Source: Flavobacteriales bacterium UBA1995 (lineage in GTDB: Bacteria > Bacteroidota > Bacteroidia > Flavobacteriales_D > Sanyastnellaceae). Taken from it: a DNA stretch of 5,419 bases. This document shows, one piece after another, positions 1 through 5,419 of this stretch; the stretch's first letter is position 1, and each line of letters starts with the position of its first letter. The stretch is from positions 1-5,419 of the forward strand of contig DDCX01000119.1 in NCBI GenBank assembly GCA_002336475.1, written 5' to 3'. A program made the translations under genes and the position numbers. The notes under the pieces were generated by a model that saw only the letters and a program-made list of their open reading frames with translations, was not told where the DNA came from and did not search any database.

Positions 1-315
1 CCGGTCGGCGTCGCGGGTGGTTTTTTTGTCGAGGTTCCGCTGAAAAGCTTCGCTCAGGTCTACGCCGGTTTGGTTGGCAAGGGCTGCCAAAACCCACAAT
101 ACATCGGCCATTTCATCGCCGAGGTCCCGGTTGGCATCGGAGGGCTTTTCGCTTTGGTCTCCATAGCGCCGGGCCATGATGCGGGCCAATTCACCCACTT
201 CTTCCGTCAGGATCGCCATGTTGGTCAATTCGCTGAAATACCGAACGCCAATGGTGGTGATCCACTCGTCCACGGTGGATTGAACGGCTGCGAGGGTGGG
301 TGAATCTGGGGTCAT
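1..315 (-). CDS. MazG-like nucleotide pyrophosphohydrolase (C-terminus cut by window edge)
   Basis: Partial gene: 105 codons are present from ATG (315-313) to the window edge, with no stop. Members of this small all-alpha family are usually about 105-120 residues, so only a few residues are probably missing. The family hydrolyses (d)NTPs, often damaged ones, to NMP and pyrophosphate in the cytoplasm. The Mg-binding signature is visible: EEVGE at residues 38-42 (E38, E39, E42) and DEMADVLW at 67-74 (E68, D71), i.e. the EExxE...ExxD pattern. The C-terminal KKTTRDADR is also typical. Its ATG overlaps the dtd TGA as ATGA, so translation is probably coupled to dtd and both share one transcript. 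No other start is needed, because residues 1-37 form a plausible first helix. The family is confident; the exact substrate cannot be read from the sequence. Confidence 0.9.
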   Translation of the reverse strand, partial: MTPDSPTLAAVQSTVDEWITTIGVRYFSELTNMAILTEEVGELARIMARRYGDQSEKPSDANRDLGDEMADVLWVLAALANQTGVDLSEAFQRNLDKKTTRDADR

Positions 316-764
316 TCTTTGTCTTGGGTATCCATGGTGATGGTGACGGGGCCGTCATTGACCAGCTCCACCTCCATCATGGCACCAAACTTACCGGTCC
401 CTACCGGCCGCTTGAGGTGTTCCTCGAGATTTTTCACGAAGCGTTCATACAGTGGGATGGCGGTCTCTGGGCGGGCAGCATGAATGAAGCTGGGGCGGGT
501 GCCTTTTTTGTACTTCGCGTGGAGGGTGAATTGGCTGACCACCAAGGCCCCCCCTTCAATGTCCACCACCGATAGGTTCATTTTGCCTTCGCTGTCCGAG
601 AAAATCCTCAAGGCAGCCACTTTTGAGGCCAGCCAATCTGCATCGGCTTCTGCATCGTCGGCATGCACGCCGAGCAGGACCATGAGGCCGTGGCCGCATG
701 TCCCGATGGTTTCTCCTTCTACCCGCACTTCCGCGCGGCTGACCCTTTGCACTACAGCCCTCAT
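312..764 (-). CDS. dtd: D-aminoacyl-tRNA deacylase (Dtd)
   Basis: Complete 150-residue protein, close to the usual ~145 of bacterial Dtd. It hydrolyses D-aminoacyl-tRNAs (and Gly-tRNAAla) so that D-amino acids are not used in translation; it acts in the cytoplasm as a homodimer. The N-terminus [13 protein letters not shown] is the family hallmark. Both active-site motifs are intact: SQFTL at residues 77-81, with the conserved Thr at 80, and the Gly-cisPro motif NDGPVT at 136-141, which enforces chiral selectivity. The start at 764 is fixed by this conserved N-terminus. No Shine-Dalgarno is evident upstream, which is common in Bacteroidota. The 3' end overlaps the MazG-like gene by 4 bases (ATGA), an arrangement I recall from other Bacteroidota. 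The gene is divergent from the caspase operon across a 116-base gap. Confidence 0.97.
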   Translation of the reverse strand: MRAVVQRVSRAEVRVEGETIGTCGHGLMVLLGVHADDAEADADWLASKVAALRIFSDSEGKMNLSVVDIEGGALVVSQFTLHAKYKKGTRPSFIHAARPETAIPLYERFVKNLEEHLKRPVGTGKFGAMMEVELVNDGPVTITMDTQDKE

Positions 765-824
765 GACGGCAAATTAGGAAGGGCATTCGATTCCCGCGCC
801 CTCCCGGTTCACTGACAAGGTGAT

Positions 825-844
825 GGCCTTCTTTTGGCCTTCTT
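825..844. repeat. 9-bp direct repeat GGCCTTCTT in the divergent intergenic gap
   Basis: GGCCTTCTT occurs at 825-833 and again at 836-844, one helical turn apart (11 bases start to start). It sits in a pyrimidine-rich tract between dtd and the caspase operon. Two same-face copies could be an operator for the divergent genes, or chance in low-complexity sequence. No function is established. Confidence 0.35.
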
Positions 845-867
845 CTTGATCTCCTTCGGTAAATTGC
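833..867 (+). promoter_or_regulatory. weak candidate promoter for the caspase operon
   Basis: The Bacteroidota -7 consensus is TAnnTTTG with a TTTG-like -33 element. Here TTTG (833-836) is followed after 23 bases by TAAATTGC (860-867), a partial -7 match with somewhat long spacing. If it is used, the leader before ATG 881 would be only a few bases. This is the best match I see in the 116-base gap, but it is poor and the promoter could lie elsewhere. Confidence 0.2.
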
Positions 868-880
868 AGCCTCGCTTGTC

Positions 881-1810
881 ATGAATTGTTCCACTTTTTC
901 TCTGCCACAGGTTTGCCGGCTTGTCTTCCTCTTCGCCATGGTGTGGGGTAGCGGAGTAGTGGAAGGCCAAGTAAAAACAGTGGATTCTGGCTGGGAATAC
1001 TTTGCAAACCCTCAAGGGAGGACCACGGAGGAGGCAAAGCAATGGGTTGTTGAACAGGCCAAAATCAGGGCCATGGCCGCGGCCTTTGGCACCAGGGTCA
1101 AGAGCGAAACGGTTCAGGTTTCATCTGAATTTAATGGTCAGACAGACGGGTCCTTTACGGAGCTGAATGTGTTGCAAGTGAAGGGTGAATGGCTCTCTAC
1201 CACTGCGCTTGAGGGGCCTAAACCGGAGGTGCGCAACGGCGAAATATGGTGGTCAGTGCGCATCCAAGGAAAGGCGCAACCCATGAAAGAGAGCCGGGTG
1301 GATTTGACCTTGGAATTGTGTTCCGACTTGCTGGGCCTCGATCCGGTGACATTTTTAGAGGCAGGAGACCGGGTCCGTGCCCGCTTCCAATCTCCTGTCG
1401 ATGGGCATGTGATGTTCTTTTATATCGAGAAGGGCGTGGTGTATGCCCTGTCCAATAACAACGCAGAATTCGCAGAAGAAGTCAAGGGCCAGCAGGTTTA
1501 TTCGCTCTTCAGCAACGAGTCTGAGTGGCTAGAATCTGTTGCGTCTGAGCGTGAATTGAGCCGCTTGGCACGTTATGCTTGGGGGTTTCAAGTCACCAAT
1601 GAAAACATGATGGATGCGCAGGCCATGTTGGTGGGCGCGTTTGCGACGCACGGATTTGCACCGCCCAACATGAATTGGGAGGAAGAGGACCAGATGTGGA
1701 TGGTGGAAGAAGAGAAATTCGAACGGTGGATCAAGCAGAATGCAGGCCGTTCGGATCATTTTCAAGTGCAACGGGTGCCCATTCGCATCCGTCCTAAACA
1801 ACGATACTAA
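881..1810 (+). CDS. exported DUF4384-like protein, first gene of the caspase operon
   Basis: 309 residues. The start is firm: an in-frame TAA lies at 860-862 and ATG 881 is the first start after it. Residues 1-29 are a signal peptide (hydrophobic core LVFLFAMVWGSGVV, probable cleavage VEG/Q30), so the protein is exported; there is no lipobox. Residues 47-132, with an Ala-rich helix around EQAKIRAMAAAFG and ending IWWSVRIQGKA, resemble the LPP20/FlgT-N type of small envelope domain. Residues 158-195 (AGDRVRARFQSP, then HVMFFYIEKGVVYAL) resemble DUF4384, a beta-rich domain often linked to caspase-family proteases. A strongly acidic stretch (266-278, WEEEDQMWMVEEE) is followed by a basic tail ending RIRPKQRY. 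The domain matches are by eye. The TAA stop overlaps the protease ATG (TAATG), so the two are probably translated together. The role is inferred only as an accessory or partner of the protease. Confidence 0.85.
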   Translation: MNCSTFSLPQVCRLVFLFAMVWGSGVVEGQVKTVDSGWEYFANPQGRTTEEAKQWVVEQAKIRAMAAAFGTRVKSETVQVSSEFNGQTDGSFTELNVLQVKGEWLSTTALEGPKPEVRNGEIWWSVRIQGKAQPMKESRVDLTLELCSDLLGLDPVTFLEAGDRVRARFQSPVDGHVMFFYIEKGVVYALSNNNAEFAEEVKGQQVYSLFSNESEWLESVASERELSRLARYAWGFQVTNENMMDAQAMLVGAFATHGFAPPNMNWEEEDQMWMVEEEKFERWIKQNAGRSDHFQVQRVPIRIRPKQRY

Positions 1811-3501
1811 TGAGGGGTTTGGTGCGATATGTTGTGTGTGTGCTGTTGGCGTTTGCCGCGTTCAATGCCGTGGCCCAAGTAGAGGTGGTGACCAAACGGT
1901 CCATGAAGATTCACCGTCGCCCGGTCATTGCACCTCCTCAATTGTCGATTGTGGAGGGCAGCATGCGGTTTGAAGACGACAATGGCAACGGTTACTTGGA
2001 CGCCAATGAGCAGTCCACGTTGACCTACAAGCTCAACAATGCGTCTACTGCTTTGGGTGATGCGCAAGGGATGGTCTGCGAAGTGCGTTTGGAAGGTGCC
2101 TCCTCTGGAGTGACTGTTTCTGAGCAGATTCGGTTGGCCGATTTGCCGCGTGGGACCACGATGGAGTTTGCCGTTCCCATTCAGTCGTCCATGAAAACCA
2201 AGGACGGCGAATTAAAGGTGTTCCTGAAAATTCAAGAGCCGTTGGGCTTTGGTCCGCCCGAAACGTCCATCAGCATCAATACGTTGGAATTCAGACAGCC
2301 TGAATTGTTGGTGGTCGACCACAGGGTCAAGGAAGGAGAGATCAAACGAGGTCAGGCCTTTACCTATCAGTTTTTGGTGCGCAACAAGGGGGCTGGCTTT
2401 GCATATGATGTGCGCTGTGAGTTGGAATTGCTCGATGAGGGGGTGCAGCCTTTGTCCACCCAGAGCTTTAAATTCAATCAGTTAGAGCCGGGTGAAGTCA
2501 AGGAGCTGTGGGTGTCGGTGATTGTTCCGCCGGATTACCCGCATCAAGAGGTTCAATTCAAAGTTGTTTTGGACGAGTCGCTCGGCCGCTATGCAGATAC
2601 GTTCATCGGAGCCCTGCCCTTGGAGGCGATGTTGGACCAGGCGATGTGGCAGGTGCCGACTACAGACGGTGCAGGTTCCAGCGGTTCCGTGTTCTTTGGC
2701 TCTGACGTGGACCGCAACATCCCCGCCTCCAAAAAGTCCAATGAACAGCGCTTTGCTCTGATCATCGGCAACGAAAAATATGCCGCTGCCAATCCCGGAT
2801 TGAACCCTACTCAGGACGTGCCATTTGCCGAGGCTGACGCTCGGATCATGCAGCAATACCTCCAAAAACTGTGGGGCATTCCCGAGGAGAACATCATCGT
2901 GGAAATCAATGCCACCAAAGTGACCATGGAGCGGTCACTGGCGCAATTGTCCAACTTCGCTGCAGCGCTTGAAGGGGAGGCTGAGTTGATTTTTTACTAC
3001 AGTGGTCACGGTCTGCCTTCGGAGTCTACCAAGGAGCCTTACTTGATTCCGGTGGATGTCGATGGCGATGCGCCCGAACTGGGCCTTTCCTTGGAGCAGG
3101 TGTATGTCCAATTGGGGGAGACGCCAACGTTGCGGACTACTGTTTTCTTGGACGCCTGTTTTTCTGGTGGTGCGCGCAACGAAAGCCTCATCGCGGGAAT
3201 GAAAGGATTGGCAAGGGTGCCTGAGGAGGTGGAAGCAGGAGGCAATGCGGTCGTGTTTGCATCCAGTTCTGGCAACCAGTCCAGCGGTGTCTTTGAAAAC
3301 CAGGAGCACGGTTATTTCACTTATTTCTTGCTCAAATACATGCAGGAGTCCAAAGGGAAATTGAGTTATGGGGACATGTTTGACTATGTCCGCAAAGAGG
3401 TGAAGTTGCAGTCCAACCGAGACGGCCGCAATCAAGAGCCATCGGTGAGGGTTGCGCCCACCATCATCGATGAATGGAGGGCTTGGGGATTGGACGATTG
3501 A
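1810..3501 (+). CDS. exported caspase-family (C14) protease with CARDB/Ig-like domains
   Basis: 563 residues. The signal peptide is residues 1-22 (core VVCVLLAFAAFNA, cleavage AVA/Q23); with no Cys at +1 it is not a lipoprotein. Residues 44-160 are a first Ig-like domain that opens with an EF-hand-like loop (DDNGNGYLDANE, 56-67). Residues 163-265 are a second, CARDB-like domain with the typical VRNKGAGFAYDV (190-201). A linker of about 45 residues leads to the peptidase. Residues 313-550 are the caspase fold: RFALIIGNEKY (314-324), FAEADARIM (339-347), YYSGHG with catalytic H400, EPYLIPVD (409-416), DACFSGG with nucleophile C450, VVFASSSGNQSS (481-492) and FTYFLLKYM (503-511). D448, two before the Cys, is the acidic S1 residue of metacaspases, so cleavage after Arg/Lys is expected. 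The dyad is intact, so activity is likely. No transmembrane anchor or type IX C-terminal domain is apparent. ATG 1810 overlaps the upstream stop by one base. Substrate unknown. Confidence 0.95.
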   Translation: MRGLVRYVVCVLLAFAAFNAVAQVEVVTKRSMKIHRRPVIAPPQLSIVEGSMRFEDDNGNGYLDANEQSTLTYKLNNASTALGDAQGMVCEVRLEGASSGVTVSEQIRLADLPRGTTMEFAVPIQSSMKTKDGELKVFLKIQEPLGFGPPETSISINTLEFRQPELLVVDHRVKEGEIKRGQAFTYQFLVRNKGAGFAYDVRCELELLDEGVQPLSTQSFKFNQLEPGEVKELWVSVIVPPDYPHQEVQFKVVLDESLGRYADTFIGALPLEAMLDQAMWQVPTTDGAGSSGSVFFGSDVDRNIPASKKSNEQRFALIIGNEKYAAANPGLNPTQDVPFAEADARIMQQYLQKLWGIPEENIIVEINATKVTMERSLAQLSNFAAALEGEAELIFYYSGHGLPSESTKEPYLIPVDVDGDAPELGLSLEQVYVQLGETPTLRTTVFLDACFSGGARNESLIAGMKGLARVPEEVEAGGNAVVFASSSGNQSSGVFENQEHGYFTYFLLKYMQESKGKLSYGDMFDYVRKEVKLQSNRDGRNQEPSVRVAPTIIDEWRAWGLDD

Positions 3502-3509
3502 TTGAAACC

Positions 3510-4469
3510 ATGGACAGTATGAAGGCTACCCCATCTTGTTTCGTTTTAGCGCTGTGTGTGCTCTGTTTTGGGGCTCCTTTTATGGGGGCTTCTCAAAGCG
3601 TCAATAAGCTAAATGTCAAGGATTTTGCAGAGGAGTTGGAGGTGAGTTACCAGCTCAAGGCTGACCGCCCCTTGACCGTGCAGCTTTACTTCAGCGAAGA
3701 CGACGGCTACACCTGGCGGGGGCCTTTGAAGTCGGTCTCAGGTGATGTGGGCCCAGGGGTGATTCCAGGCAAGAGGAAGATCATCTGGAACTTCGCAGAG
3801 GAAGTGGAAGAGCTGTGGGGTGAGCGTTTCAGGTTCAAGGTCAAGACCAGTGAGCACTATGCTTTTTCCATGAAGTTTCGCGAAGGGTGGTTCAATGTGC
3901 CCGCGGCGATTTCCGAGGACTTCGGGGAGGACAAAGACCTCGCGTCATTCCGGCTGCGTCAGGTGCCGGGTTGGAATGGGATTGAGGCCAAGGCGCCTTC
4001 GGGGAATTACGATTTTGAGATGCACCATGAGCTGAGTGGCACAGGGGTCAATTCCAAAGCTGAACTGTTGGGTTACCGGCACCGTCCAGCAGCGCTGGGC
4101 ATGCTCTTTAGTGCCATATTGCCCGGCTCAGGCATTCCCTATGTCACTTACGGAGAAGCCCAAAACTGGACGGTTGAATACAACGACCGCAAGTCCAAGA
4201 AGGGCAACGGGAATTTCTGGACCATTGCCATTTTCGGTGGGGCTGCGGCCTTGTTGGCCAACCAAGAATCGAAAGCCTACGACGAAGAATTGACCCGGAC
4301 GTTTGGAACCCCAACGTCTGCCGAAGAGGCAGCCCAGCCCTACAAAATCGCCAAATGGGGACTGGCCGGTTTGTCGGGGTTGATTTACACCACGCAAGTC
4401 GTCAAGGTCATCCGGTGGAACAAGCGCCATCAATCTGACATGGCCGACTTTGTTTCCCGCTGGGAATGA
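3510..4469 (+). CDS. exported/membrane protein with Bacteroidota Fn3-like beta-sandwich, third gene of the caspase operon
   Basis: 319 residues from ATG 3510, 8 bases after the protease stop. ATG 3519 (MKATPSCF...) is an equally good signal-peptide start. An in-frame ATG at 3474, inside the protease gene, would bury the signal peptide behind extra residues and is disfavoured. Numbered from 3510: signal peptide 1-28 (probable cleavage GAS/Q29); residues 33-112 are a beta-sandwich with VSYQLK, LYFSEDDGYTW, SVSGDVGPGVIPGKRKIIW and FRFKV, a module seen in many Bacteroidota envelope proteins. Residues 113-190 are of unclear fold. Three hydrophobic stretches follow: 193-214 (includes SAILPGSGIPYVTY), 236-251 (FWTIAIFGGAAALLAN) and 281-299. 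This pattern resembles DUF5683-type membrane proteins. The likely topology is beta-sandwich in the periplasm with a helical C-terminus in the membrane. By operon position it may anchor or present a partner to the caspase-like protease; this is inference. Confidence 0.85.
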   Translation: MDSMKATPSCFVLALCVLCFGAPFMGASQSVNKLNVKDFAEELEVSYQLKADRPLTVQLYFSEDDGYTWRGPLKSVSGDVGPGVIPGKRKIIWNFAEEVEELWGERFRFKVKTSEHYAFSMKFREGWFNVPAAISEDFGEDKDLASFRLRQVPGWNGIEAKAPSGNYDFEMHHELSGTGVNSKAELLGYRHRPAALGMLFSAILPGSGIPYVTYGEAQNWTVEYNDRKSKKGNGNFWTIAIFGGAAALLANQESKAYDEELTRTFGTPTSAEEAAQPYKIAKWGLAGLSGLIYTTQVVKVIRWNKRHQSDMADFVSRWE

Positions 4470-4478
4470 CGGCAGGGC

Positions 4479-5171
4479 TCAGCTGTTCCACCAATGATGC
4501 AGGTGGTGCCATGCCCATTGTGCATCATTGAGTACACCTTCTCCCCAAGCGCCCAAGAAATTGGGGATGGCCCCCAATTGTCCACCTTGAAGCATGGTGA
4601 ACGCAGCTCCATAAGCGAGCAGGAATGCTGTGGGCAAAAACGCAATGGTATAGGCCCTTCCTGCGTGGCGGAAATCGGTTTGCCTCGGATGGATTTGCCG
4701 CAAGTGTCCGACCAATGACAGTCCCAGTAGGGCGCCGAGCAATCCGCGTTCCGCCCATTCTGGAAGCCCCATGAGCCCGGTCAGTCCAATTTCTATCAGC
4801 AGCAGCAGGGGGATGAAATACGGAGCCAAATAAAGCAGCCAGTGTCCGGGAGGTTCGAAGAGTACATGGCCACTTCCATCCTCTCTCACCTTGAGTTCGC
4901 GGACAGGGATGAGGGTGAGCATGCCCACGATGGCGTGCAGCGATTCGTGCTCAATGGTGGTGATGAACCGGGCCCATCGTATGTGTCGCCACCACAAGGC
5001 CCACAAGATGAGAATGCCAGCAAACCCTGCCCAAAAAGGCCATTGGTCTGTGCGCATCAGGGGGTGAATTTCGTTCCAAATGACGCGCAAGGCGGCAGGC
5101 AGTCCAAACAAGGTCACCATACCCAAGGGCCAGCGCAAGCCCTGAAGACCCAGTCTCAGGAACCTCCTCAA
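4479..5171 (-). CDS. M50-like integral-membrane metalloprotease homologue
   Basis: 230 residues, very hydrophobic, with segments at about 15-32, 46-61, 111-133, 143-155 and 174-193. The zinc-protease motif HESLH (75-79) sits in TTIEHESLHAIVG and is followed by GHVLFEPPGHWLLYLAPYFIPLLLL-like sequence (101-125), the layout of M50B-like proteins. QTDFRHAG (164-171) offers D166 as a possible third zinc ligand; that is inferred from position only. The family includes intramembrane proteases, but many M50B-like members have no known substrate. The start chosen is TTG 5171, whose TTGA overlaps the upstream stop; it gives an arginine-rich N-terminus ahead of the first membrane segment. ATG at 5120 (residue 18) is the alternative. 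The C-terminus (QWAWHHLHHWWNS) is rich in His and Trp. It is convergent with the caspase operon and probably not part of it. Confidence 0.8.
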   Translation of the reverse strand: MRRFLRLGLQGLRWPLGMVTLFGLPAALRVIWNEIHPLMRTDQWPFWAGFAGILILWALWWRHIRWARFITTIEHESLHAIVGMLTLIPVRELKVREDGSGHVLFEPPGHWLLYLAPYFIPLLLLIEIGLTGLMGLPEWAERGLLGALLGLSLVGHLRQIHPRQTDFRHAGRAYTIAFLPTAFLLAYGAAFTMLQGGQLGAIPNFLGAWGEGVLNDAQWAWHHLHHWWNS

Positions 5172-5419
5172 GGCAGTGCGGTCTCGTATTGGATGGACAC
5201 CTCCATGCGGTGGTTTGACTCAAGCCGGACCTGCAGCCATTGATTCAGCACATTGCGCAAGGAATCCTCCATTTCAGGCCGGGGGAAAGGCGCGTCTAAA
5301 GTGACTTCCAACTGCGCCATGAAGGTCTCTGGTACCTGTGCGTTTTTGCCCTGTTCATTGATCCGTCCCCAGCGCACCCGGGTGGCATTGGGGCAAATGG
5401 TGTAGAGCTCACTGCCAAT
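5168..5419 (-). CDS. C-terminal part of an unrecognised protein (start beyond window)
   Basis: The frame is open from the window edge to TGA at 5170-5168, giving 83 residues with no start needed inside the window. A GTG at 5377 is possible but the frame continues upstream of it, so I treat the gene as partial. The visible part is soluble-looking, with no membrane segment. It reads as an alpha/beta end: an extended segment (FMAQLEVTLDAPF), a helix (MEDSLRNVLNQWLQVRLE), then a final strand (MEVSIQYETALP). I do not recognise the family. It is plausibly real because it is open throughout and its stop overlaps the start of the M50-like gene (TTGA), suggesting one transcript and translational coupling. 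Confidence 0.6.
   Translation of the reverse strand: MGSELYTICPNATRVRWGRINEQGKNAQVPETFMAQLEVTLDAPFPRPEMEDSLRNVLNQWLQVRLESNHRMEVSIQYETALP

Noticed and set aside
771..777. TAATTTG on the minus strand (complement of 769-775 region) as a promoter -7 box for dtd
   Set aside because: It is one base short of TAnnTTTG, almost abuts the dtd start, and has no TTG-like -33 element at a sensible distance.
556..939. Minus-strand open frame across the dtd start and intergenic gap
   Set aside because: Arg-rich out-of-frame translation overlapping the well-supported dtd; no motif or start context supports it.
1833..1842. (TG)5 run in the signal-peptide codons of the caspase gene as a phase-variation tract
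   Set aside because: Five dinucleotide units is too short to be convincing and the frame is intact.
2935..3435. Long minus-strand open frame (166 codons) opposite the caspase domain
   Set aside because: It lies wholly within a conserved, motif-rich gene on the other strand and its translation shows no recognisable features.
1810..3501. Caspase gene as an antiphage or abortive-infection effector
   Set aside because: There is a clear signal peptide and no gasdermin, CRISPR, TPR or nucleotide-sensor gene nearby; all operon products are exported, which does not fit the known cytoplasmic defence architectures.
3474..3509. Upstream ATG 3474 as the start of the third operon gene
   Set aside because: It would add 12 residues before the signal peptide and overlap the protease gene by 28 bases; ATG 3510 or 3519 gives a normal signal peptide.
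4484..4509. Inverted repeat CACCA...TGGTG as a terminator between the convergent genes
   Set aside because: It lies inside the M50-like coding sequence, has a 5-bp stem and no T-run; it reflects His/Trp codons of the tail.

Overview
The window is about 5.4 kb of dense, single-copy bacterial coding DNA of moderately high GC. It looks like Bacteroidota chromosome. Three things suggest this: signal peptides that end just before a Gln, a near absence of Shine-Dalgarno sequences ahead of the starts, and a beta-sandwich module of the 'SGDVG..pGk..IiW' type that I know mainly from that phylum. The phylum is an inference; there is no rRNA or other marker.

Left part (1-764, minus strand): a two-gene housekeeping unit. 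dtd (D-aminoacyl-tRNA deacylase) is followed, with a 4-base ATGA overlap, by a MazG-like nucleotide pyrophosphohydrolase whose C-terminus is cut by the window edge. Both are clean-up enzymes, for mischarged tRNA and for aberrant nucleotides. Bases 765-880 are the only real intergenic gap; it is divergent and holds a pyrimidine-rich stretch, a 9-bp direct repeat and at best a weak promoter.

Middle part (881-4469, plus strand): a tight three-gene operon and the main interest of the window. Gene 1 is an exported protein with an LPP20/FlgT-like N-terminal region and a DUF4384-like domain. Gene 2 overlaps it by one base (TAATG) and encodes an exported caspase-family (C14) protease. It carries an EF-hand-like loop, two CARDB/Ig-like domains and a complete His400/Cys450 catalytic dyad. 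Gene 3 starts 8 bases later and is an exported or membrane protein with a Bacteroidota-type beta-sandwich followed by hydrophobic helices. All three have signal peptides, so the likely site of action is the periplasm or envelope. This differs from the better-known cytoplasmic bacterial caspase-like proteases of antiphage defence. A working model, which is inference, is a membrane-linked protein, a protease with binding domains and an accessory DUF4384 protein forming one envelope proteolysis or signalling complex.

Right part (4479-5419, minus strand, convergent): an M50-like integral-membrane metalloprotease homologue with an HESLH motif, and upstream of it the C-terminal end of an unrecognised gene. 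These two overlap (TTGA) and are probably co-transcribed. Only 9 bases separate the convergent stop codons at 4469 and 4479, with no evident terminator.
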